From positions 28,539 to 92,538 of the forward strand of contig QZLH01000297.1 of assembly GCA_003833135.1 (NCBI GenBank): a stretch of 64,000 bases of DNA, written 5' to 3'. Positions 47,016 through 58,120 of this stretch are shown piece after piece (position 1 is the stretch's first letter; each line of letters begins with the position of its first letter). The stretch comes from Oehlia diaphana. Lineage: Eukaryota > Glomeromycota > Glomeromycetes > Glomerales > Glomeraceae. The notes beneath the pieces are model-generated. The model saw only the letters and a list, made by a program, of their open reading frames with translations. It made no database searches and was not told the DNA's origin. Made by a program: the position numbers and the translations under genes.

Positions 47016-48268
47016 CGCTTCTTTTGTAAATATGATATTTATGGTCATATCTTAATTAATTACGGTATGTATATTAAATAACAACTAGTCATATAAGTTT
47101 ATTTATATTCGCAATACTAATTTAATTTTAAATTCTTATAAAATTAGAACTTAATTTTATTCACCTATTTAGTTTAATATATTACGATATTTTATATTTA
47201 AGTGTTAAAAATGCTACATATATTTAGCCAGAACGGCTGAACAAATGAATTCCAACGAACTAGCAAATTCAGATAGAGTGTATTATTAATATTCTTATTC
47301 GAGAGTTTTTTTTTTTTTGAAATTTAGGTTATCTTGGCATGACAGAAAATAGGGTGTATTTTTATCTATTTCTATCTATTTGGATTACTTCTTTTTTGCT
47401 TTTTTTTTGTTTATTTTAACACATTTTTCATTATTCTCTTTATTCCCGAGGTGTACATTATTAGCTAGTATACTGCGTATACTATTGAAAAAGTAAATTA
47501 TGATATTTCCCTCGGATTTCATCAATCATTTTATTTTTCACACGCTATGAAATATTATTAAGAAAGCTTACCTATTTTTCTTTACACATGACGTTAATCC
47601 TCTTCGCTTTTTTAATTAAGGAAATAAGGAAAATTGATTTCTCCTTTTTTCTATGATTACTAGTTTTAGATGTTAGCGCTTAGTCAAGTAGGTTTATAGG
47701 TGTTTATTTATCAGGCAAGTGTTAAATTATTGTTCCTAGATCTAAATTTTTTTAATTCTGATGAAAGGGCTTTTTTTTTTGAAAAGAAAAAGATCATCAC
47801 TTGAAAAAAATTTGTTATTAGAAAAGAATACTGAAAAGTGAGAATTTGGTACCATTAATAAAAATTGAACCATATCTGTTTAACCGAAATATTAGAACAT
47901 TTGTTTAAAATTATATAATAAATCATAAATTAGTATTATATTCTATTTTCAGATTAACTTTAATGGGGATAAATCAAATAAATATTGTTTAAATTTAATA
48001 AGCCTAATAACTAATAATAAGTATTAAATATCACTGTGATTTTTAAGGTCAGACCAATTAAGAAGTGTGTTTAACATGATATGTTTCAAACAATCTAGAG
48101 AAGGATATTAAACAATAAATAAGTGAATTGAACAAACATAATTTTAGCCAGAATTATCCTTAATTTCTGCCATAAAATATTCTTACAGTATCTAATAATT
48201 TGTTGTATTTAAAATTAAATCAAATTTTATCTAATCTCTTTTTACATGAAAATTGGCATATATTATTG

Positions 48269-48518
48269 TCCGGAGCGTAGCGAAGGACTATTTATTGTAC
48301 GGAACTAGATAAATTTGTAGTACCGGTTTAACCCATGCATTTTTCCTTCCTTCCACCTACGTCACTATAATTTAGCCCCTGCTTATTTCCTTTTATGTTT
48401 GTATCACATTTTTTGTAACGCTTTATTTTTAGCAACACATTTTGTAACACTTTGTCACATTTTTGTAGCCACTATTTAGCGTTAAGCGACGGACTCTCAA
48501 CGGTTTCCGTTTTCCTAG
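48269..48518 (+). mobile_element. 250 bp TCCGGAG...CTAG element, cleanest copy
   Basis: The left end is TCCGGAGCGTAGCGAAGGAC. The right end carries the hairpin AACGG-TTT-CCGTT (48499-48511), three bases, then CTAG followed by T. A 3' hairpin followed by CTAG|T and a 5' TC are Helitron features, but the base before TC is G (TTATTG) rather than A in both good copies. The true left boundary may therefore lie a few bases upstream, or the family may be a Helitron variant. No coding capacity is seen. Other copies are at 4058 and 16647. Confidence 0.7.
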
Positions 48519-48916
48519 TATAATAATTAATGAATCATTATAAATTTTACGTTGTTCAAAGAACCATTATGTTAAACATACTATTTGCTTGGTCCAGCCT
48601 AAATAACATGAGTACAACACTAGATTTAAATAATTTAAATTAAGTAGTTTGCGTAGAGTTTATATGAATACTGACCAAAATTACGTACTACAGGGATAGC
48701 TTTGAAAATTCTTATTCTACATATCCCTGTTTTGAATATCTAGTGATTTGGTAGATAACGTCTCGATGAGATGCTAGTAAAATCGCATTTCTAGAATCAA
48801 TATTAACCGAAGAATGTATTTTATTCCACATTATTTGTAAGTTAATGAGAGATCAGAGATGTTTGTTAATTCCTATTGGTCATCAAGTATTCCCAATTAC
48901 CAGGGTATCAGTAATC

Positions 48917-49129
48917 CAGTGTTGGCCGTTGGCCGTTTGGCGGTTTGGCCATGGCCAAAATGGCCAAAAAAGTTTTGGCCGTGGCCAAATGCCAACAAGG
49001 TACTAATACCTATCTAGTTATTTCTTTGGTCGTTTAGCATTTGGCCAGGGTTGGCCGTTGGCCATTTGGCCGTTTGGCCGAGGCCAAAATGGCCAAAAAA
49101 ATCTTGGCCGCGGCCAAATGCCAACACTG
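48917..49129. mobile_element. hAT-type MITE with 8 bp target duplication
   Basis: The ends CAGTGTTGGC and GCCAACACTG (inverse) are typical hAT termini. The 8 bp direct repeat CAGTAATC flanks both sides exactly (48909-48916 and 49130-49137), which is the hAT signature. The 213 bp interior is a direct duplication of a 'TTGGCCGTTTGGCC...GGCCAAAATGGCC' module separated by 'TAATACCTATCTAGTTATTT'. It has no coding capacity. Confidence 0.92.
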
Positions 49130-49941
49130 CAGTAATCAGTCTTCGAGATTTTAACACTGATTTAACTTTTTTTTTTTTTAGTTAGCAGCGAACACTGATT
49201 TAACTTTAAATTTTAACTAATTATTAATCCGTCAGTTGACATTACTAATTATATATCAGATATTTTTTTTTTTAAAAAAAAAAAAAATAATGATCTGATT
49301 AAATTTGTGATTAATTTTTATATAAAAATTCTTTGCCTTTTTCTTACATTTTAAAACTTGTTTTATTAATCAATCTTTGTTAAATTAAGATTATGTATAA
49401 ATAAACAATCTGAATATTATTATATTTAACAATTTATTGCATCTTCTTATGTTCAATTTTAATTCTCGTTAAAAGAACTAAAGTTCAAAATTAAATGTAA
49501 TTATTTAATTTTATATTAATGAGTTTCAAAATTATATAAAGGGTTATATTGATTTTTCCTTTACAATTATCACTATTAGTTTGAAAATAAAAATAATCTC
49601 CGTTTTACAAAATCGAAGAGAATATAAATAGTGTCTTAACTCAAAGATCAACCACGCAATTCTAAACAATTTACAATTTCTGAAACCATTTCACGACTTG
49701 TCCATTACAGTAAGGTCTTAAGCTCTGGTAAACACCTAGGCTGAAGTTGTTGATGAGTAGTTCATAAAGAGTTTATTGTATATACAAGAAAAAGTGATAA
49801 GCAAACTAAAATAGTAATCCCTAAGCAAAATTTTCTAACGAAAACAAAAAGCTGCGTCACCAATCTAGCGCAGAAACTATGTTAATAGCTCGGTTTCGTC
49901 AAATTTTTCGATTGTTTACAGAAAAGGAATAATTTATTGTA

Positions 49942-50136
49942 TTACGGTAAAAAAAGTGGATTAGGAAATAGATTTTCTATTGATCGGTTTGAAAGTTGAA
50001 AGAGCATAAATCTCTCGTGGGTTAAATCTAAGCCTGCGCCAATTAAACCATGACGCGGCTGTGATTCGAGCCAAAAAAACTTTTTTGAAGTTTTATATTT
50101 TGAAATGCATTCTTTGTATAAATTCGCTTTGTTCAA
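49942..50136 (-). pseudogene. Protein-like fragment of unknown family
   Basis: The reverse frame reads LYKECISKYKTSKKFFWLES and then LIGAGLDLTHERFMLFQLSN and NLFPNPLFLP with a stop. The composition is protein-like, and the frame is open for a few codons upstream of the Met. It is too short to name. It may be one exon of a decayed gene. Confidence 0.35.
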
Positions 50137-50335
50137 TATATTTTTGCTTATCGTTTGAATCTAACATTTTAATACGTCGTTGATATACCCCTGAAACACC
50201 TCAGCGTTAAAAGCGTTAAATCGTAAAATATTTGAGATTTTGAAAATGCTGAACATGGAGATATATTTGGAGGAATTGGACTACCTTAGGTTTCTCTTAA
50301 TATTTTACTTAATCAATAAAATCTTCTTCAGGTCG

Positions 50336-52272
50336 TATATTCTGAAAAGCAATTTTCATTCGGTGACGCAACTACTTGCCAGATAATTAAAAAAATAGAA
50401 TAAATTATATATTTAATCCACTAATTTAAAAATTTCTCTCATCAGATTACATTGTTCGAATATGAAACTGTTCAAAGTACAGCAAAGGTCTTCACGTCAC
50501 TTACTATTAAGTTGAAAAAAGTAGCCGAAAAGAATCTTAAGTATTCGTTTTGTCAACTAAACCGAACACGGTAATTGAAATTATAGTCTATATTCATACA
50601 ATTTTGGTTTCCGAAATTTCATATTTAGTAAATAAATTTTTACTGCCGTTGGTCGCCGTGCTTTCTTCAATAACATGGTGAGACTGAAATTTGGCAATGC
50701 TATTGGCAATCTTTGCGACCGGATCAAGGTAAATAAAGTTTCTTTTACCAGTAATGTGTTTGCTTTATTAATTGATTATTATCAGGCAATTTTTGTCAAT
50801 TTTTATAAGCGCAATAGCTTCTTATAAATCGTGTTACTCATTTATTTTAGGATGAAAGTCGACATTTAAGTTGTCGACCTTTAATATTTTAAACGCTTTC
50901 TAGGCAATATTGTTACTGTTCTTGTAAAATGTTATCCCGGCGAGTATTATTTACAAATAAAAACCGTCTTAAGGTTGAAAAGTCATTCAAAGTTCCAACC
51001 ATCGAGGTGATAATTCTTGACATCGGTATAGAGCAAAGAAATTATCGGAATTTTCGGTATAAAAGAGACGCTTTTCTGGAATAGATCGCCTGAGTATAAA
51101 ACTCAACTGACGCTGCAACAATTTTTCAACAACACTATAATCGTCAAATTGCGGTATCTTTTCCTAATCATGTATCGTAGCGCAAAATGAATCAAGGCTT
51201 GAAGTTGATGATTTGAAGAGAGATAATTTAGAGCTATATTCACAAGTAAAGTTAGTAAACTTTGAAGGGCCAAAGAATTACAAGGACAAACAAACTGCCG
51301 ATATGATCAAATTTATAATTGCAAAATTTGTATTTTTTTGATACTTCTAATTTTGAATATAGCGCTCTAATAAGATTCGAAATGGCATGAATTCACTAAA
51401 TTATGATCAAAACGAGCACTGTAAACAATGGGTTTAAGGCATCTCCTGCTCCCGCTCCTAATTGGCTTACCATCCTGTAATGTCGATTCTATTTTTTTAA
51501 TATAAGGATGTGAATTTTCACTAGAATTATTATTCTGATAATGAATCAAAAGTTGTTCCTTGATATGGTACCTGAAAACTTTGTCCAGGCAAAGAGCGAG
51601 CCTTTAAGATTTCCAATAACATTTTATAACGTATAATAATATTTCAAAGGTACATAGAATTCGCGGTATGTAGATTTTCTCTAGTTTTCAGCAAACTAAG
51701 AATTGTATATTTATTAACTAACATAGGGCTTAATTTTTATGAGAATCACATATACCTCCAATTTTATGTATTCTTCAGTGTCATCCTTCGTCACATGACG
51801 AAATTAAGAGAATCGAGGATACGGTTGTGGAATTCCTACTCGATGTTTTTCGTTGTATTTTTAAACCACAGTTGAAATTATTCTCTTATAAAGTGTACAA
51901 TGGTAAATAAAATACTAAAAAAATCAAGCAATATTGTGGAATGCTTTGTCTAAAAATCAATGTCAGGGAAATAACATGAAGAGCAGCCTCGGATAACTAT
52001 CCAAGCTAAATAATGAATAAATCAGACAATCGTGTTCGGAGCTGATGTTACGTATCCCGGCCGACCCGGCGTCGTAAGTCTACAATTATTACGTGAACAT
52101 TTCTTTATCAATTTATTTTAGGCGATGAAATCCAAGCATTACCGTTTTGGTTGGATCCTTTGATCAATAAGATATGTCACAACCATAAGATTTCAGACTT
52201 CCCATATGGAGATTATTTCCGTTCTAAAGACATGGTTCAAGAATTTTTTAAAATAAATAAAAATTATCTATG
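50336..52272 (+). pseudogene. Decayed multi-exon gene of unrecognised family
   Basis: Forward exon-like pieces occur in order. VVYSEKQFSFGDATTCQIIK is at 50332-50400. ITLFEYETVQSTAKVFTSLT and on to CQLNRTR is at 50447-50570, with a CAG acceptor and a GTAATT donor. FTAVGRRAFFNNMVRLKFGN to CDRIK is at about 50640-50729, followed by GTAAAT. NESRLEVDDLKRDNLELYSQ is at 51188-51343, HPSSHDEIKRIEDTVVEFLL at 51780-51918 and GDEIQALPFWLDPLINKICH at 52122-52272. Stops and lost splice sites separate them. I cannot assign a family. Confidence 0.5.
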
Positions 52273-53104
52273 AAGAACTCACAGGAAACCAGGACGGATT
52301 TTTAATTTGAAGATGCTGATGTTTTGAAATATGAATTTGATGCTATATGAAGCGCCGCATTATAAACAACTTAAAACCCACAATCATGTTTGTTGTTATA
52401 CGAAAGAGATACTATTTTTCGAGTATTAAAACGTTAATTGTTGATGAATTAATTTTTAATTTAATGTATTTAAACTCGAAAAGGCTCATAAGTCAAAAAA
52501 TTGTCTTCTAGACAAGAATGACTGCATTAAGTTCAAATTACTTTTTTTTCGTCATCATTTATTTAATTTGTTTGTAGTCAACTGGGACTATTGTGGAAAA
52601 GACAAATATCTCATCCATTTAATTTTTATGAGTAAAAATACTATTGTAAGTTATGTCACAATTCTGAACAATACTGTATTAACATTTGTATAATTATGGA
52701 ATAAACACATTTACTCTCTCATTCTGACCTGCAAGAAACTTTCTCCAACCTATTACATTTTTAATTGATGATGGCAATCTTTGTCGTTTATATTAACATT
52801 CATATAATCTGTTATTTATATGCGATATGTTATGTGCATCTAATGCCATTCCGTGCATTATATCTAACCTACGTAAATGATGATTTTGTTTATTTATATG
52901 TTAGCAAGAAAAGTTTGAAGGAAGCGAAAGTAAATTTTTTTATTTAATTAAAAAAGTTAAGTAGTGATTATAGAAATTCGACAGAAAAACTAATAAAAAA
53001 GCAATTTTTATTTTTATTACTTTTATCTAATCTAGAATTAATTATTATTATTTTTTTTTTTTTACTCATAATATACCAAAATATTCAATAAAATAATTAG
53101 AAGT
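52273..53104. other. AT-rich spacer at the accessory/housekeeping boundary
   Basis: I see no gene. The short frame near 52765 lacks support. This is the last repeat-rich stretch before the conserved gene block. Confidence 0.5.
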
Positions 53105-54287
53105 TTAGAACCTTTTATTTGATTGATTCTTGTACATTCTGTAAACGAGAACCAAGACACTAAGAAAAGCGAAGGTCGCAATAAGTTTTAATATGAATAA
53201 TAGGCCAAACCAACTTGAAGACGAAGGATCTTGTTGGCGTATAGATGGCTTATAAGATCTTGGTGGCACAGAGACGATGTTATTTGTTGTAACACTAATA
53301 ATATCATGGTTATCACTAACTTCACCTGTTAAAGCAGTGAAACCAAGGTAAGCAACTGAGGGAATAGTAACATTAGGAATGGTAAAACATGGTTCCCATT
53401 GATCCCATGCTTTATATTGTAATTTGACCTCAAGATAAGTATTTTTATAATAAGTTATTCGCGCCTTAGTTGCTACTTGTTTACTTCTTATATCAGCCTC
53501 ACATCCCGCAACTTCATTCTTTTTACCGTCATTATCGTGATCATATTCAGTTGTACCATCACCAACCATGGCCATGACGTAAGGGAATGAATGCTAGTTA
53601 AATTGAATCATATAAATTAGATAGACGAGTAAAAAAATAAAAATGAACTTATAAATCGCATCTTTGACCAACTACATACGGGATGTCTGGCGTTGGCATA
53701 TGTATCAAAAAAGATACCAAGTCCTTCAAACTTATCAATGAATCCGAAGACAGGACCAACTTTGGCACGTTCCGATGTAAACCATACAGCCATTCCGTCG
53801 CCATGAAGAGTCGGATGTTGTCCATCAATGTTAAATTCGAATTCTACTTGCCAATTTGTAGAAGTTATGGGCTAATTTATGAATTAAATCAAATTGGATT
53901 TATTATACATATTACAAGATTGCAAATAAAATTAATAATGAGAATAAATTCTTACCAGACGACTCCATAACCAGCCAGTCTGGGATGGTCGATCGTAGGT
54001 CAGTCTAACGTGCTTGTTAGTATTGATCACTGTATCAGCACCAAAATCAAACCATCGACTTTGAAAGTCTTGATCTAAAAAAAAAAACCAAAAAAAAAAG
54101 ACGCGTTGAAAATAACTAAATTTTTAAACAATAATAAAATAGTTCACCTACCAATATAAGGCATATAAATAGAATGGGTTCGAAGCGGAATTGCCTGACT
54201 ACCATCATCTTCCGTTGTAGCATCATATGCAAATGTGGAACAAACAGCAAGCCCCAATAGGGCAAGACATTTGAACAAACCCTTCAT
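53105..54287 (-). CDS. L-type lectin cargo receptor, VIP36-like
   Basis: Four exons, 54287-54152, 54074-53956, 53871-53680 and 53593-53105, give 311 residues. A signal peptide (MKGLFKCLALLGLAVCSTFA) starts the protein. The leguminous-lectin fold follows, with FDFGAD, GDGMAVWFTS, FGFIDKFEGLGIFFDTYAN (the metal- and mannose-site Asp-Thr-Tyr), YDHDNDGKKNEVAGC and GEVSDNHDIISV. A single membrane helix at about 277-300 precedes the short tail RMYKNQSNKRF. The tail ending KRF resembles that of VIP36 (KRFY) rather than the FF/KK signals of ERGIC-53. The protein should bind high-mannose glycoproteins and cycle between ER and Golgi. It is divergently arranged with SFT2, 163 bp apart. Confidence 0.92.
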
Positions 54288-54450
54288 CGTGTTCTATAGA
54301 GCTGGTAAAAAGCTAATAGAGTAATTTATTTTTTATTTAGAGGCTATGTAGCTGTGTAACAGTTCTTCACTTAAATTTTATTGATCACGTGTTTGTTACA
54401 CTTAAAGAAAATCAGGCTCAAACATTCTCCGAACAATTTTTTTTAAAAAA
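54288..54450. promoter_or_regulatory. Divergent promoter between lectin and SFT2
   Basis: Only 163 bp separate the two start codons, so both genes must draw on shared control sequence. I see no clear TATA box. The two products work in the same pathway, which makes co-regulation plausible. Confidence 0.6.
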
Positions 54451-55407
54451 ATGTCGTCCAGTGAACAACAATTCCGCGAGTCTTTACGATCTTTTCGTTG
54501 GACTTCAAATTCTAACAACAATATAAACTCTAACAAAACTTCTACATTCTCCCAATTAACTGAGAATACTTCAAATTTTTTTGGCAATGTTAGTAATAGA
54601 GTACGAGGATATGTACCTCTATCAAATAATACCGTCGAGGAAGAGGAGGAATGGTTTACATTGACTAGGTGGCAGGTGAGTAGTTATGCTCTAACAAAGG
54701 TTTTTTGAATCTTATTAATCATATATTATTCTAGAGATTTGTAGGTTTTGGAGTTTGTATGGCCGCCGGAGTTCTATGCTTTTTAATTGTAAGTAGACAA
54801 TTTATTTAATTGTCATTGAATTTTTAAAATAATTTTATAGTTAAATTTTATAGGCTTTCTTAACTTTGCCCCTTTTGGCATTAAAACCAAGAAAATTCGC
54901 AGTAACTTATACAATGGGGAGTGTTTTGGTTCTAATGAGGTTACTGTCTTCTGAATTTTTATTATTATTTACTGCTTTTTTTGATATAGTAACTGTAAAT
55001 TTATTTTTGTAGTTTCGCCTTGTTGCATGGACCAATTGCACATCTTAAACATATTTTTTCCCGTGAACGTATTCCTTTCACTGTTGCCTATTTAGGATCA
55101 ATGATAGGAACGTTATATTCTGCAATTGGGGTAAGCAAGTAAATTTGTGGTTATGCTTTTGTATTTCCATTCTTACTAATTAGAATCTTCTTTTTATAAG
55201 TTACGAAGCACTCTTCTCACTCTTCTATTTAGTATTATACAAGTTATAGCACTTATATGGTAAGATTAAATAATTAATTTTGTTATAAACCATAATGAAT
55301 AACGATACATTTGTTTGTATAGGTACACTATTTCATATTTACCAGGAGGAGTTGGTACATTACAAGTGGGATCACGTATGATTGCACGTCAAGTATTACC
55401 AATTTAA
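54451..55407 (+). CDS. SFT2: SFT2 family vesicle-fusion membrane protein
   Basis: Six exons, 54451-54675, 54735-54788, 54854-54939, 55013-55130, 55201-55259 and 55323-55407, give 208 residues. A Ser/Asn-rich cytosolic N-terminus ends in WFTLTRWQRF. Four hydrophobic segments follow: FGVCMAAGVLCFLIAFLTLP, FAVTYTMGSVLVLMSFALLH, FTVAYLGSMIGTLYSAIGLR and LTLLFSIIQVIALIWYTISY. LKPRKFAVTYTMGS and HGP are characteristic of SFT2/Got1-type tetraspanning proteins, which help endosome-derived vesicles fuse with the Golgi. The length agrees with yeast Sft2 (about 215). Its divergent neighbour is the cargo lectin. Confidence 0.93.
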
Positions 55408-56449
55408 AATAATTAATTAATCTAACATGAACACTTGAAATAATAATGGTAAGATATCAAAAGTAGATATCTTTTTTCATAATTTTAGTTGTAAAAAAAG
55501 AAAAACATGTACTTTAAAGTAAAAATAATATTATAATGAAAATTGCATTAAATTATCTAACCTTATTAAATAAATTTTTATTAGAATTAGGATAGAGTTA
55601 GGGTTAATTATGAAGATATTATGTATACATTTTATTAATATAATAATTTATTCCAGTTCTTAAATTGTTAGGACCTTATGTGAGGTATATTTATAAATTA
55701 AAAATAAGTGAAATTTTGACAGAAAAATTTACTAATTTAGTATTTATACTATGTTTTGCATTATCTGTTATTTTACTAGGGAACGCAAACCGTTCAGGAT
55801 GTAGAAACAATCGCATTTTAATTCTAATAACCAATAATTGCGCTCATTTTTCTTAGGTATATTGTTAATGTAAAACGCAAAGTATAACTAATTTGTGATG
55901 CATGTCAGATATGATAAAAAAATGACATAAGGCAATGAATTATATCAGAAATATATTTTTAGTCAAATCACTGGGGATGATCATCACCGTTGGCCAGAAT
56001 TATCAATTTTTACCGGCACTATATTTTTTAATGCTGGTTGATTGTCATAATTTCAGTCACCGGTGATCATCACCCCCGGTAATAGTTAGAAAAATTCATA
56101 TTTTTATTTAATGATGTTTTTATTGTTAGACTTTATACAAAATAAAACAATAGTTTACGAATTAATAGTAGAAGTACGAAGTAAAATAGCTATAATAATT
56201 TTAAAAAATTATCATTATTACAACATAACGTTATATTACAACAAACAGTGATTATGATTGAATAAAATGGGTTAAAGAACAGGTTGGACATTCATTCAGC
56301 TTATCAAATTATTAGATTATTTGACTTATTTCGGTAATTAATTTTAATTTACTTTCTAATAATGGCAAGTTGGAAACAATGAATAACATATTGTAGTCTA
56401 TTTTGCGACCAATCGTTCTAAGTATTAGGCATTTTTCTTGCTAAATAGA
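55408..56449. other. Spacer between SFT2 and the GPALPP1-like gene
   Basis: It holds the two 3' UTRs (the genes converge here) and one small inverted-repeat element at 55969-56082. A short TTAGGG-like word lies at 55590. I see no other gene. Confidence 0.5.
55969..56082. mobile_element. Small imperfect inverted-repeat element
   Basis: The left end CACTGGGGATGATCATCACC and the inverted right end TACCGGGGGTGATGATCACC agree at about 16 of 20 positions over a 114 bp unit. It is a possible MITE or a self-complementary 3' UTR hairpin. No target duplication is evident. Confidence 0.5.
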
Positions 56450-57622
56450 TTACAAGAACGATCCATGTTTACCGTGCCCAAATTTTGAACCTAATCCTTT
56501 CGCATTGTCCAAGAACTCTTTGCGCTTGCGCGAATCCATACGACGTGTACCTAATACATCTTTTTCACGATCAAAAGATCGTTTACTTGCGTCATCATCT
56601 TGCCATTTACGTGATTTAACGTAATTTTCAGAATGCGTCTCCAAAAGAGATTTTGGCCGATACAATTCCTGATAAAAGAATTAAGAACAAAATTAATTAT
56701 AAAAGAATAAAATTATACGAAAAAATAATTCAGATACATACGTTATATTCCTTCACTTTTTCTGCCGTTTCTAAGTCAATGCGAGTATATTTTATTGGTT
56801 CATCATCTTCATCTTTTGCATGTTTCCTTTTTTGATTAGAAGTTACCTAGAATAATTTAAGAAATCAGCGAAAAGTAAAATGAATAAAAATTTAGATAAA
56901 TTTGATAATACCTGTTTTTTCAGCCTTTCTTCCCTTTCAGCAGGAGTCTCCGTCCAAAGTGAATTATCGCTGTTACTTGGATCTTGTGCTTTCTTCTTGA
57001 ATTGACGTGATCGCATATTAGTTGGAGTTTCTATAAATAATATTTATTTATTTTAATTTGTTTATAGCAAAAATGTGAGAATTTAATATTGTTAATAAAG
57101 TCTAGAACTACCTCCTAGAAATTTTGTTTCCGGTGGCACCAACATCCATTCTCCACGTTGTAAAGGTTTATCGCCTTGATCATTTGGCTATAATATCAAA
57201 AGTAGTTGAATTTACTAAATAGAATAAATTAGACAAAGAAATGCTTAACTGACTTCAAGAGCTTTGCGCATTTTCTCTGCTCGTTCCTCAAATTCTTGAA
57301 TTGTTTTTTGTAAACTACCGTCATCGCTCCCTTCTTTAAAATCCTTCGGAAGTATTGGACCTATTATGTCTTCTTCTTCTTTCTCTTCTTGGTGACTATA
57401 TCCCGGAGGAGGCATTACTGCAGGGCCAATTACACGTTTTTTATAATTAGGTAACGCTCTTCCTTGAGGTAACATTGGATCAATAGAAGTATCCTCGGAA
57501 ACCTCAGAATCGTGTTTAGAAGATCGCTCAATTGAGTCACATAACTGTGGACCAATTTCTGATACAGATGCTCTCTCCTCATTGCGTAAATGAGCTGGAA
57601 TTTGTGGTCCAATTTCTTCCAT
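56450..57622 (-). CDS. GPALPP1-like protein (DUF3752 family)
   Basis: Five exons, 57622-57254, 57187-57112, 57030-56912, 56846-56742 and 56668-56450, give 295 residues. The protein begins MEEIGPQIP and repeats the family motif four times (IGPQIP, IGPQLC, IGPAVMPP, IGPILP). The middle has RGEWMLVPPE, and the C-terminal half is highly charged (KKKAQDPS, TETPAEREERLKKQ, KRKEFLDNAKGLGSKFGHGK). This order is that of GPALPP motif-containing protein 1 with its DUF3752 domain. The family is conserved in eukaryotes and probably nuclear; its function is poorly known, with links to RNA processing only suggested. The first donor is GTCAGT. It is divergently arranged with SEC13. Confidence 0.87.
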
Positions 57623-58120
57623 TTGTAAACTAATTTCGAATAACTAGGCCAGTTCATTTCTGATCGTTCGGAATTTTGATCGGTTTTTAGTTGAAAAATA
57701 TTGGTTAATAAATTGGTGTAACTCGATCAGTTGACCCGATTTTCCCGAACTAAAAAAAGGTGGAATTTTTTTTGATCATATTTTAAAATAGGCAAAGAAC
57801 AACAAAAACAAATGGGCTGATTGGTTATTTGAAATTTTTTTGCGACCAACGATCAATTTTGATTATTTTGATTTTGATCATACGTTCGGATTGGCTAACG
57901 TATTTTGCGAATAATTGATCGACCAAATTTTGACCAAATTATGGTTAGTTAAAAATCACGTGAATTTTTTCGAAAGATCTGGATCTGTTGGATCGACCCC
58001 AAATCTAAATTTCAACAATTTCAACCAATCAAGACTCGCACCGTGTAAATTTTTGAACGTGTTTTTTTTGGCGTCTTAAGAGTTTAAGAGTTGGTCTTAA
58101 TAAAATTGTCAATTTGAACA
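57623..58120. promoter_or_regulatory. Divergent promoter between GPALPP1-like gene and SEC13
   Basis: This 498 bp interval contains a CCAAT word at 58025 in the SEC13 direction. It also has several repeats of 'gatcaattttgat'-like words between 57660 and 57930. No TATA box is obvious. Confidence 0.5.

Larger units (their letters stand above)
47016..49941. other. Intergenic region with two mobile elements
   Basis: Apart from the elements at 48269-48518 and 48917-49129, I see only AT-rich sequence. The first ~200 bases are probably the 3' UTR of the CRIB gene. Confidence 0.5.

Noticed and set aside
49990..50080. tRNA-like words on the minus strand (GGCTCGAATCA, CGCAGGCTTAG)
   Set aside because: The B-box-like word lacks a proper T-arm stem and no cloverleaf or acceptor stem can be formed around it.
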